Assembly (NCBI GenBank): GCA_017984215.1
Contig: JAGOAA010000003.1
Coordinates: 1 to 64,000 of the forward strand
From: Cytophagaceae bacterium
GTDB taxonomy: Bacteria; Bacteroidota; Bacteroidia; Cytophagales; Spirosomataceae
Length of the DNA: 64,000 bases
Direction of reading: 5' to 3'
Of this stretch, positions 54,594 through 62,945 are shown piece after piece. Positions within the stretch are counted from its first letter, which is position 1. Every line of letters starts with the position of its first letter. Made by a program: the position numbers and the translations under genes. Under the pieces are notes generated by a model. That model had not been told where the DNA came from. It saw nothing but the letters and a program-made list of their open reading frames with translations, and searched no databases.

Positions 54594-54619
54594 AAAACCC
54601 CAGGTTGCCCTAGGGTTTT
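54594..54619 (-). terminator. Rho-independent terminator of the 597-residue gene
   Basis: Minus strand: AAAACCCTAGG, 4-nt loop GCAA, CCTGGGGTTTT, then T. Eleven pairs with one wobble. It begins 3 nt past the stop codon. Confidence 0.82.
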
Positions 54620-54621
54620 GG

Positions 54622-56415
54622 TTAGGATATGCTCACCTGCGGAATCGGTAGGCTTTGAATTTTTGCTTCCCAGAGGGCCAACTCGTCTTTCATGTCTTGC
54701 AGCGTGGGCAAGTTTAAGTTTTGATAATAAGCGACACCACTTAAGAGGTTATCTCGGAATGTCTTGAGGTAGCGCTCTTGTTTCGTTGTCATGGACTCCA
54801 CGCATTTTTCGACCTCTTTTTTGAGGTAGTCGACGTATAGGCCTAGTTCCTTCACAAATAGGTTGGGGCGCTGTTGGGTGTTGAGAATATTCGCCCGACC
54901 GTAAATATGATCCACCATTTCTTTCAAGGAAAAGGTACCGGAGAAATAGGCCAAATTAGGTCCCGGGCATATCGCCACGGCATGCTGGTGATGCGATGGT
55001 TTGATGTCAAAGTTTTGCAATGCTGAAGTCCCAAGTCCCGTACATAGGCAGACCTTTTCGGTGATTTCGGCAAAGGCCTTTTGGTATACATTTTCCGCTA
55101 AATCTTGCTCGGCGAGTTGTTTCAATTTTGCATGTTGGTATTTCCGTGATGCCGTACAAATCGGCTTCTCGGTAAACTCCGTATTGGTTGCCAAATATTC
55201 CAAGGTGCATGGACTGCCTGGTCGGCCTTTTTCAATCCGCTCTAAACGCTGTTTTTCGGAAGAGCTTTTTCGGAAATTATTAAAGGGTACTCCCAGCGGT
55301 GAAGCGTGGCTCATGTAATAGTCACCTTCCTCTGCTTCCGCCAGGGCTTTTCTTGTCGCAGGATCAACTTGCGTTGCTTCGGGAACCAGTAAAAATGGGC
55401 TACCCCAGCCTGTTCCTTGGGTCTGGTAATGTTCCTGCAATAGGGCGTCTTCGGCATGCGTCCCGATTCCCCCTTGCACGGTAACGCGCATGTCGGGATA
55501 TTGGAGAAATACGTTTTGGCCTTTTTCTGCTAGATTTTTTTGACACATTTCGAACAACTCGCTCATCAAGGCTTGTCGGTTGGTCTTAAATTCTTCCAAA
55601 ATTGGCCCAATCAAAAGACCATCCGTTGCAAATGCGTGTCCGCCACAGTTCAAGCCCGACTCAATGCGGAATTCAGATACCCAAATCCCTTTTTTGGCCA
55701 AGATTTTCCCTTGGGTGACGGCGCTTCGGTAGTCGCTAACCTTGAGAATAATCTTCTTTTTTAACTTGCCTGCAGCATCTGGGAAGAAATCTGGGAAAGT
55801 TTCGATGTAGCCGTAAAGCATTGGGTTGTATCCAGCCGATAGGATGATGGAGGAGCTCAAATCACTTTGTGCGTATCCTCGTAAAGCCGCCAAAGCATCC
55901 GCAAATTCCTTTTCCAATGCATTCCCTTTTTTGTCGTAATTGATTTTATTCACCTTCGACATGATGTTGACGTCGATGGATCCCGCCACGACGTATTTGC
56001 GCAAATTACCCTGTTTGATGAATTTTTGGCATACATCTTCCGTTGCGAGCATGTCCAAGTATTCCGCCTTTTGTGGCGCTTGATCTGGCAGCAATTCGAA
56101 ATAGCGGGTAATTTCGGATTCAGGTTCAAAGGCTTGGTTGCGGATCGTTGTCGTCTTGTCCTGCACAAGTGTTAGCAATAAATTCAGGTAGGCCGTGATA
56201 CGTTTGGCGCGGAAATCCGCTTCTGTTTTCGCGATGGGCGTAAAATGTAGGTTATGTTCTTTGCTGTAGGCTTCCCGCATTTCCTCTACTAAATGATCGT
56301 CCACGATGGAAACGACAGAGGAAATACCGAAGGGGCCAACCTTCACGGGTGTATCGATGGTGAAACCTAATCCCATCACGGGAATATGAAAGGTATGTGC
56401 GGCGGATTTTTGCAT
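54622..56415 (-). CDS. Conserved protein of unknown function, possibly TIM-barrel flavoprotein-like
   Basis: A 597-residue soluble protein that I cannot place in a named family. The N-terminus (HIPVMGLGFTIDTPVKVGPFGISSVVSIVDD) reads like the first strand and helix of nitronate-monooxygenase or IMPDH-type barrels. Near the middle, WVSEFRIESGLNCGGHAFAT resembles the glycine/histidine FMN-phosphate loop of that group, and VTVQGGIGTHAED could be a further loop. The C-terminal third has several cysteines (TEKVCLCTGLGTSAL, AICPGPNLAYF) and ends in long helices. No signal peptide. Single gene with its own terminator. Flavin or metal binding is a guess. Confidence 0.6.
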   Translation of the reverse strand: MQKSAAHTFHIPVMGLGFTIDTPVKVGPFGISSVVSIVDDHLVEEMREAYSKEHNLHFTPIAKTEADFRAKRITAYLNLLLTLVQDKTTTIRNQAFEPESEITRYFELLPDQAPQKAEYLDMLATEDVCQKFIKQGNLRKYVVAGSIDVNIMSKVNKINYDKKGNALEKEFADALAALRGYAQSDLSSSIILSAGYNPMLYGYIETFPDFFPDAAGKLKKKIILKVSDYRSAVTQGKILAKKGIWVSEFRIESGLNCGGHAFATDGLLIGPILEEFKTNRQALMSELFEMCQKNLAEKGQNVFLQYPDMRVTVQGGIGTHAEDALLQEHYQTQGTGWGSPFLLVPEATQVDPATRKALAEAEEGDYYMSHASPLGVPFNNFRKSSSEKQRLERIEKGRPGSPCTLEYLATNTEFTEKPICTASRKYQHAKLKQLAEQDLAENVYQKAFAEITEKVCLCTGLGTSALQNFDIKPSHHQHAVAICPGPNLAYFSGTFSLKEMVDHIYGRANILNTQQRPNLFVKELGLYVDYLKKEVEKCVESMTTKQERYLKTFRDNLLSGVAYYQNLNLPTLQDMKDELALWEAKIQSLPIPQVSIS

Positions 56416-56484
56416 ATTCTTATCAAATTTTGAGAGCTACAAAGGTCGGCCGGGAATTTTGGACTAAATATGATTTTGGTCAGC

Positions 56485-56520
56485 AACAAAAAAAACACCC
56501 CAAGTTTGCTTGAGGTGTTT
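56485..56520 (-). terminator. Rho-independent terminator of the GH3 gene
   Basis: Minus strand: AAACACCTCAAG, 4-nt loop CAAA, CTTGGGGTGTTT, then a run of T. Twelve pairs with one mismatch, 24 nt past the stop. Confidence 0.85.
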
Positions 56521-56543
56521 CAATTTGTCGGTATGGAATATTA

Positions 56544-58787
56544 CTACTTATATTTCTTCGCACGGGCATCTTGAATGACGCCTTTCCAGTTCATTCCGAA
56601 GCCAAAATCATAGCGATGTCCTTCTGCATCTAAGTGACATTCCATGTCAAAAGGAACATCTTCTTTTTGTTTCTCAACCACTTGCATGCTCGCAGGCATT
56701 TGCATCGGCAATAAGGCTTGCGGTTCTGCCTTGCCTGCAAGGATGTCTAAAATCGCTTGATCCTGTACGCCGAAACTCGCTAATATGGCATCTGCTTTTC
56801 CTTCGATTTCTGCAAAAACCATTGGATTGCTTACGTTGACCGAAACAATCACCGGTTTCCCTTGCATCTTTTGACGCGTCTCTTCGATTAATTCCATGTC
56901 GGTCACATTGCGTGATTTGGCTGTTTTGCCCTTGTACGAGCGATTCGTGAAATTCTCTAACGGATCTCCTCCCGCAATACTTACTTCGCGTGCATCATGA
57001 GCCACATAGTCGCCATATTGCAAGGAGATCGGGACATAGCCATTGCCTCCTTTGGCAACATCTTCTTTCTCATAGCCGATGCTTCCTTTGGGATTTTCGA
57101 TACAGACCAATGCCAGATGTGCTTCCGCGGGATTGTCTGTCACATTGAAATATTTCTTCACCAACTCCATGTTGATTGGGAAATCGTTCGATGCCGGAAT
57201 CGGGAATCCCAAAAAGTGACGGGATGCTGCGATGAAACGTTTCGGAATGTAAATTGTCTTCTTGGTTTGAATAGGAAGGACATTTCCTTTGTTTTTCAAA
57301 AGCACGATCGATTGCAATTGTGCTTGGTAACCGGCTTGCATGAACTCCGGTTTTCCCACGGTAGCTTTTGTCGTGGCAGGATTTTGGTACGGATTTTCGA
57401 ATAGCCCTACTTGGAAAATATTGCGCAATAAACGAATGGCTGATTGTTCCATGCGTGCACGCATGAAGGTTTCGCCATATTCTTTCACGCCCATTGCATA
57501 GGCATCGATGATCGGTTTCATATCATTGTTTCCGCCAAATTGATCTGCTCCAGCCATTAAAATCTTGTAATGACGCTCCGCCATGTTCAAGTTTTCGACG
57601 CCCCAAACTTTGCCATCGATGAACACATCCATTGCCTTATGATCCCCGGTTACACTCCAGTCCGTACAAACCACGCCATCATATCCATATTGTTTACGTA
57701 GCAAGTCGGTCACTAAATACTTGTTGTAGTTATTAGCCACATTTTCATTCGTTTGATTCCACGAAATCGTGTAATAGGGCATCACTGCCGCGGCTTTCTT
57801 CGTTTGCCCGGTTAATTTGAATGCTCCTTCCGTGAAGGGAATCAGATGTTCATTGAAGTTGTTACCCGGATAAACGGCGAACTTTCCGTTGGCATAATGT
57901 GCGTCGCGGCCTGCTTCACCAGATCCGCCACCTGGCCAATGTTTGACCATGGCATTCACGCTTTGGGCTCCCCAAGTTTCATTTTGAAATCCATTGCAAT
58001 AGGCTTCTGCCATGGCTGCAGATAGTTTAGAACTTTCGCCAAAGGTGCCGTCAAAGCGTAACCAGCGCGGTTCCGTGGCCATGTCTACTTGCGGCGACAA
58101 GGCCGTTGCGATACCTAAAGCACGGTATTCTTGAGCGGCAACTCGACCGAATTGTTGGATCAACTCCGGTTTAAATGTAGCTGCCATGCCCAAAGAACTT
58201 GGCCACATGGAAATCAACCCACCTGCTGCAGCATTGAATTCCGCGCGCGCTTGTGTTCCGTGGCGCGGGTCTGTGCTGTTGTTTGCTGGGATACCCTTGC
58301 CTATCGATTCGCAAAATGCCTGGATTTTATTATTCCATTTGGCAGCATCTTCTGGGGATGAGACGGTTGTCACTAATACATGACGTAGATTATCTTCTTT
58401 TAAGAATTTCTTTTGTTGGTCTGTCAGCTCACTTGCATCCATGGTCTTAGGATCGAAGGGTTTGCCGCTATAGGTTCCCGCAAAATACCCATCGGGCCTA
58501 GCTGGAATGGCTTGATGGCCGGAATACAACATAAGACCTGCAATCTCTTGCACGCTTAACTGCTTTGCCAGGTCGGCTGCACGTACGTCCACGGGTTTCC
58601 GCCAATCTTCGTAGCTGTCTAATTTTCCGTTCTTGTTTAAATCTTTGAAAGATAAGCCGTCTTTCTTGATGATTTGAATACTGGATGTAGCAGAGTATCC
58701 TAAGGTTGGGCCTTTGGATTGTTTGATTTCCACATGTTGCGCGAAGGCAACGGTCGAGATGGCAAAAAGGCCAAGTAGTTTTTTCAT
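56544..58787 (-). CDS. Glycoside hydrolase family 3 beta-glycosidase
   Basis: A 747-residue exported enzyme (signal peptide MKKLLGLFAISTVAFAQ). The GH3 TIM barrel spans about residues 70-440, with VKHWPGGGSGEAGRD and the nucleophile Asp in VVCTDWSVTGDH. The alpha/beta sandwich follows (about 480-700). An EF-hand-like loop (FKDLNKNGKLDSYEDW, residues about 45-62) precedes the barrel, as in some other Bacteroidota GH3 enzymes. Likely beta-glucosidase or beta-xylosidase; the substrate is not decided. A TACATTTG box lies 21 nt upstream. Confidence 0.93.
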   Translation of the reverse strand: MKKLLGLFAISTVAFAQHVEIKQSKGPTLGYSATSSIQIIKKDGLSFKDLNKNGKLDSYEDWRKPVDVRAADLAKQLSVQEIAGLMLYSGHQAIPARPDGYFAGTYSGKPFDPKTMDASELTDQQKKFLKEDNLRHVLVTTVSSPEDAAKWNNKIQAFCESIGKGIPANNSTDPRHGTQARAEFNAAAGGLISMWPSSLGMAATFKPELIQQFGRVAAQEYRALGIATALSPQVDMATEPRWLRFDGTFGESSKLSAAMAEAYCNGFQNETWGAQSVNAMVKHWPGGGSGEAGRDAHYANGKFAVYPGNNFNEHLIPFTEGAFKLTGQTKKAAAVMPYYTISWNQTNENVANNYNKYLVTDLLRKQYGYDGVVCTDWSVTGDHKAMDVFIDGKVWGVENLNMAERHYKILMAGADQFGGNNDMKPIIDAYAMGVKEYGETFMRARMEQSAIRLLRNIFQVGLFENPYQNPATTKATVGKPEFMQAGYQAQLQSIVLLKNKGNVLPIQTKKTIYIPKRFIAASRHFLGFPIPASNDFPINMELVKKYFNVTDNPAEAHLALVCIENPKGSIGYEKEDVAKGGNGYVPISLQYGDYVAHDAREVSIAGGDPLENFTNRSYKGKTAKSRNVTDMELIEETRQKMQGKPVIVSVNVSNPMVFAEIEGKADAILASFGVQDQAILDILAGKAEPQALLPMQMPASMQVVEKQKEDVPFDMECHLDAEGHRYDFGFGMNWKGVIQDARAKKYK

Positions 58788-58808
58788 ATGTTAGGGCATT
58801 TATTCCTG

Positions 58809-58816
58809 CAAATGTA
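58809..58816 (-). promoter_or_regulatory. -7 box of the GH3 gene
   Basis: TACATTTG on the minus strand matches TAnnTTTG, 21 nt before the start codon; no properly spaced TTG is seen. Confidence 0.45.
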
Positions 58817-58842
58817 GCAAAATGATACAATAATAAAGGGGG

Positions 58843-61071
58843 CTATTTTAGGATAATTTTCCAGTTTTTGCTTTGAGTCACGCGTGGTTTTTCGCCTTGT
58901 TTGTAATACACATTAATTCGATTATCGCCTATTTCCACATTCTCGATGTGTGCTTCTTTCCAAGTCGATGGCATGCGTGGGGCAATTGTAATTTCACGTA
59001 AATCGGCTCGAGGTTGAATCCCAAAAAACTGTTCTACGATGGGAACCGCAAAACCGAATACGTTCCATGCTTGAGTGAACATGCCAAAATCAGGAGATAC
59101 TTCGTACATACTACCGGGAAGTGCATAGCTGAATGAGCGCGTTAATTTTTGGATGTAGTCGAGCGCCTGGTCAGGCCTGCCATAGTTGTTTTCTGCTACG
59201 GCCATCACGCCGGTAGGGAGTGTCATTACCGCGCCGGTGTAGGTAAATATTTTGGGTGCTTTGTAGGCGCCGGCATCTGTACCGGCTGACGCATCTCGGT
59301 CGATTCCCGTGACAAAAAGTCCAAAGGGATTCGTGAATTTTTTCGCGGTTTCTAATGCTTTCGTTGCTTTTTCTGAATCGGCAACACCTAGTTCGAGAGG
59401 CGTATTTACGACCCAATTGTGATGCACGACGAATGGGCGTGCCTGATCGCTGGGATGTTCTGTGATGTACTTTCCTGTTTGCTTTAATTCAGCAACCGCC
59501 CAAGGCTTGTGCAGCGTATCCGCCCGAACAATCGCTTGTTTGATTAGCTCAAGAGCCTCTGGGTCCTTGCTTCGAAAGTCGGCATACGACCCAAAATCCT
59601 CGTTCCAAAAGCGCGCATTAATCTGCATCTTAAGCTGTTTCGCTTGGATTACGTACTCGTTTGCTTGCTTTGTTTCCCCAAGGATTTTGGCCATTTCAGC
59701 GGCATCTTGTAAGGCTTTTTGCGTGTAGGATGCGACGTCAATCATTTCACTATGAAGTCCTTGAATTTCCATCATGCCGGAGCCGTCCGGGAATCCGTTG
59801 TGGTCTTTGTCGTTCTCGCCCAACAACCAATTCAGCCCATTTTTGATTGAAGGGAAATAAGTATTGAGTAGCTTTTTATCTCCTGTCCATTGAAAAACTT
59901 TCCAAACTAAGGAGGCAAACTGCGCTGTTTCGTTCAAATTTCCGGGATTGAAAACCGCGCCATTGGTCGAGACTTCGTGAATGATCCGACCATTTTGATT
60001 TGCCTTTTGCGAGAGGCGATGAATCAAATCCATGGAGCTCAAAGTCAGTTCTTTTTGTCCGATGGCGATGGCGCCTTGCAACGCATATTCGCTATCGGCA
60101 CCAAACCACCAGGGATAATCGGGCAGTCCAGCGCAAATGCCCCGACCGATTCCCGGGACGTCGCGTGTTAGGCCATCGGTATTGTATTGCAACCAGGTAT
60201 AGGCCTCTTGAATGTTTTTATCAGGGATATTGATTTTACTTTTCTGCGCTAATCCATTCACACGGCTCCATTTTTGTTGGAATAGCTTTGCGGCATTTTG
60301 TTGGAGATTCTCATAGGTTTTTAACGCCAAGGCCTTGGATGTTGCTGAACCCGCGATGTAAAATTGAATCGTTTTTTTGCCGCCTGCAGGAATTTCTAAT
60401 GTGTAATTGATGGATTTCGCGATACCATTTCCTGCAGAATGAAAGGGGATGGGTGCGGCTCCTGGGATACCCGCTTCGTTTGCTCCCACAATTGCAAACC
60501 AGGGATTTTTTTGGTCCTTGAAAATCCATTGCTTGTTTTCAAATACGGCATGGTCTGCATGGTCATGCATATTTGTCTGTTCGCCTAGCCATGTGGGACG
60601 TAAATCGGATTTGGCTTGGAAAACAAATGGGGTGGTGATCGTTTGTGTGCTTTTGTTTTCGATTTCAAATTCAACAACACAACCAGTTAGGCCATCAGGT
60701 ACGAATTGTGTTCGCTGAATTCGGAAGTTTTTTGTTTGGTAATGATGTTGGTTGGCAATCGGGAAATTGGTAAAACTTTCCGCCTGTGTTAAATCTTGGC
60801 CATCAATAGAAACAATAAATCCGTCAAGCAGTTTAATGGGATGTGCCCAAATGCCGCCCATTTCGCCGGTGATGTGCCATCCTAAATCGGGGAATTGTCC
60901 GTTTTGGTGGCCAACGAGGTATAATCGGTCGCCCGTCGTAGCAAATGGCGAAGCCAGGTAGCTTTCCTTTCCCGGGATATGAGGTAGGTTTTTGACTAAG
61001 TCCGTGATGCCTTGCGCATATACGTTTGGTAGAATTAAAAAGGCAATAAAAAGCTTTCGAAAGGACAACAT
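58843..61071 (-). CDS. Secreted alpha/alpha-barrel glycosidase (glycogen debranching/GH63-like)
   Basis: A 742-residue exported protein (signal peptide ending NVYAQ). The first 270 residues form a beta-sandwich like the N-terminal domain of amylo-alpha-1,6-glucosidases. From about 285 to 690 there is a six-hairpin (alpha/alpha)6 barrel (YTWLQYNTDGLTRDVPGIG, YPWWFGADSEYALQGAIA, FPDGSGMMEIQGLHSEMIDV, FVVHHNWVVNTPLELG). Acidic residues in WFGADSEYA and near the GMMEIQG segment are candidate catalytic groups. The C-terminal part is a short beta-domain. The substrate is likely an alpha-glucan or a glycan with terminal alpha-glucose. It neighbours GH3 on the same strand but has its own spacing of 56 nt. 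Confidence 0.8.
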   Translation of the reverse strand: MLSFRKLFIAFLILPNVYAQGITDLVKNLPHIPGKESYLASPFATTGDRLYLVGHQNGQFPDLGWHITGEMGGIWAHPIKLLDGFIVSIDGQDLTQAESFTNFPIANQHHYQTKNFRIQRTQFVPDGLTGCVVEFEIENKSTQTITTPFVFQAKSDLRPTWLGEQTNMHDHADHAVFENKQWIFKDQKNPWFAIVGANEAGIPGAAPIPFHSAGNGIAKSINYTLEIPAGGKKTIQFYIAGSATSKALALKTYENLQQNAAKLFQQKWSRVNGLAQKSKINIPDKNIQEAYTWLQYNTDGLTRDVPGIGRGICAGLPDYPWWFGADSEYALQGAIAIGQKELTLSSMDLIHRLSQKANQNGRIIHEVSTNGAVFNPGNLNETAQFASLVWKVFQWTGDKKLLNTYFPSIKNGLNWLLGENDKDHNGFPDGSGMMEIQGLHSEMIDVASYTQKALQDAAEMAKILGETKQANEYVIQAKQLKMQINARFWNEDFGSYADFRSKDPEALELIKQAIVRADTLHKPWAVAELKQTGKYITEHPSDQARPFVVHHNWVVNTPLELGVADSEKATKALETAKKFTNPFGLFVTGIDRDASAGTDAGAYKAPKIFTYTGAVMTLPTGVMAVAENNYGRPDQALDYIQKLTRSFSYALPGSMYEVSPDFGMFTQAWNVFGFAVPIVEQFFGIQPRADLREITIAPRMPSTWKEAHIENVEIGDNRINVYYKQGEKPRVTQSKNWKIILK

Positions 61072-61114
61072 AGGTTCGGATAATTATGTGCCGAAATTAC
61101 GTTAAATTGCTGAG

Positions 61115-61756
61115 ATGAAAATAGAAATTTGGAGTGATATCATGTGTCCGTTTTGTTACATCGGAAAACGGCATTTAGAGCAGGCCTTGGAAACCTTTTC
61201 AGGCCGCGATGCGGTGGAGATTACCTGGAAAAGTTACCAATTAGATCCTACGATTCCGATGTCGTTTGAAGAACCTGTGGGTGTGTATGAATACTTGGCA
61301 GATCGGAAAGGCTGGACATTGGAGCAGTCGGAGCAGATGCACGAGCATGTCGTGGAGATGGCAGCTTCCGTCGGTTTGGAATACAATTTTGACAAGGCGG
61401 TGGTGGCGAATTCTTTGTATGCGCATCGTGTGATTCAATTGGCCAAAGAAAAAGGCTTAGACGATGCGATTGAGGAGATTTTCTTCCGAGCTTATTTTAC
61501 CGATGGGAAGGATTTGGCGTCAATTGATACCTTGGTTGCCTTAGGCGAAGAAGCAGGCTTGGAGGCCTCGGAAATTCGTGCGGCGATTGACTCGGAGGAG
61601 CTGGCCTACCGCGTGAGTCAGGACATTCAAGAAGGCGTAAATTTAGGGGTTCGCGGAGTACCGTTTTTTGTTTTTGACAGAAAGTATGGTATTTCAGGTG
61701 CGGAACCCATTCAAGTTTTTATCGATACATTAAACCAAACACAAAATGCAAGTTAA
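61115..61756 (+). CDS. DsbA family oxidoreductase (FrnE-like)
   Basis: A 213-residue cytoplasmic thioredoxin-fold protein with inserted helical domain. The active site is DIMCPFCYIGKRHLEQAL (CPFC) and the cis-proline loop is VRGVPFFVFDRKYGISGAEP. This is the FrnE/2-hydroxychromene-2-carboxylate isomerase-like group; FrnE proteins isomerise disulfides and help against oxidative stress. There is no signal peptide. Its 3' end overlaps the alcohol dehydrogenase gene by 11 nt, so the two form an operon. Confidence 0.92.
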   Translation: MKIEIWSDIMCPFCYIGKRHLEQALETFSGRDAVEITWKSYQLDPTIPMSFEEPVGVYEYLADRKGWTLEQSEQMHEHVVEMAASVGLEYNFDKAVVANSLYAHRVIQLAKEKGLDDAIEEIFFRAYFTDGKDLASIDTLVALGEEAGLEASEIRAAIDSEELAYRVSQDIQEGVNLGVRGVPFFVFDRKYGISGAEPIQVFIDTLNQTQNAS

Positions 61757-62789
61757 AGGGTATGGCGCTACGAGCGCTGAGGTGCCAGTGGCGCCGATTG
61801 TTTTTGAACGTCGGGAAGTGGGGCCGCATGATATTCAGATTGATATTGAATTTTGTGGGGTATGTCACTCCGACATTCACATGGTGCGCAGTGAGTGGGG
61901 CCCGTCGATTTATCCCATCGTTCCCGGTCATGAAATCGTGGGAAAAGTTGTTGCTGTGGGTGCACATGTGACGAAGTTTAAAGTAGGCCAAACGGCGGGT
62001 GTTGGAGTTTTTGTAGATTCTTGTCGGGAATGTCCCTCTTGCCAAAAAGGTCAAGAGCAATATTGCGACGAGAACATGACAGCTACGTACAATGACTTAT
62101 ACCGCGATGGTAAGACGCAGACCTTTGGCGGATACTCGGCGAATTATGTGATTGATGAAAAATATGCCTTGCATGTAAATTTCGAACAAAAAGATTTGGC
62201 ACGTGTGGCTCCTTTGTTGTGTGCAGGGATTACGACCTATTCGCCTTTGCGTTTTGCGGGAGTAGGCAAGGGTCATAAAGTTGCGGTGTTAGGATTAGGT
62301 GGTTTGGGTCATATGGCGGTTAAATTTGCTGCGTCTTTTGGAGCAGAGGTTACGATGTTGTCTACCTCTCCATCCAAAGAAGCGGATGCGCGTTCGTTAG
62401 GGGCGCACCATTTTGCTTTGTCCACAGACCCGAAACAAATGGAGGCGCTGAAAGGCTCATTTGATTTTATCTTAAATACAGTGGCTGCCAAACATGATTT
62501 GAACGCTTTCTGTGGTTTATTGAAGGTGGAAGGTAAAATGTTATTGGTTGGGATTCCACCCGAAGACAATACTTTTGGAGCGGCGACCTTGATTTCGAAA
62601 CGTCGGAGTATCGTAGGTTCGATGATTGGGGGTATTGCTGAAACGCAGGAGATGTTGGATTACTGTGCGGAGCATAATATTCTGTCGGATATCGAAATGA
62701 TCTCAATGGCGGATGTGAATGCGGCTTATGAGCGCGTGATCAAATCCGACGTGAAGTATCGCTTTGTGATTGACATGAAGACTTTGTAG
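61746..62789 (+). CDS. Zinc-dependent NAD(P) alcohol dehydrogenase
   Basis: A 347-residue medium-chain dehydrogenase of the cinnamyl-alcohol/YjgB type. Catalytic zinc ligands are in CGVCHSDIHM and PGHEIVG; four cysteines of the structural zinc are in DSCRECPSCQKGQEQYC; the Rossmann loop is VLGLGGLGHMAVKFA. It reduces aldehydes or oxidises alcohols, probably with NADPH. It overlaps the FrnE-like gene, suggesting a joint role in redox or aldehyde stress. Confidence 0.94.
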   Translation: MQVKGYGATSAEVPVAPIVFERREVGPHDIQIDIEFCGVCHSDIHMVRSEWGPSIYPIVPGHEIVGKVVAVGAHVTKFKVGQTAGVGVFVDSCRECPSCQKGQEQYCDENMTATYNDLYRDGKTQTFGGYSANYVIDEKYALHVNFEQKDLARVAPLLCAGITTYSPLRFAGVGKGHKVAVLGLGGLGHMAVKFAASFGAEVTMLSTSPSKEADARSLGAHHFALSTDPKQMEALKGSFDFILNTVAAKHDLNAFCGLLKVEGKMLLVGIPPEDNTFGAATLISKRRSIVGSMIGGIAETQEMLDYCAEHNILSDIEMISMADVNAAYERVIKSDVKYRFVIDMKTL

Positions 62790-62809
62790 GTTTTTTGGGA
62801 TATATTAGG

Positions 62810-62837
62810 CGCTGCCGAGGCTTATACCTTGGCAGCG
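62810..62837 (+). terminator. Hairpin after the alcohol dehydrogenase gene
   Basis: An 11-bp stem CGCTGCCGAGG/CCTTGGCAGCG with one G-T pair and a 6-nt loop. No T tract follows directly, so it is a weak terminator or an mRNA-end stabiliser. Confidence 0.55.
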
Positions 62838-62945
62838 TCACTATTTTAGGCGTTTTTTAGTAGCGGAAAAACAGGGTTTGGTCTATATGTTTTTCGGATA
62901 TTTTTGGTAAATTTTAATTTCGCCAACCATCAAATTTATTCGAAC

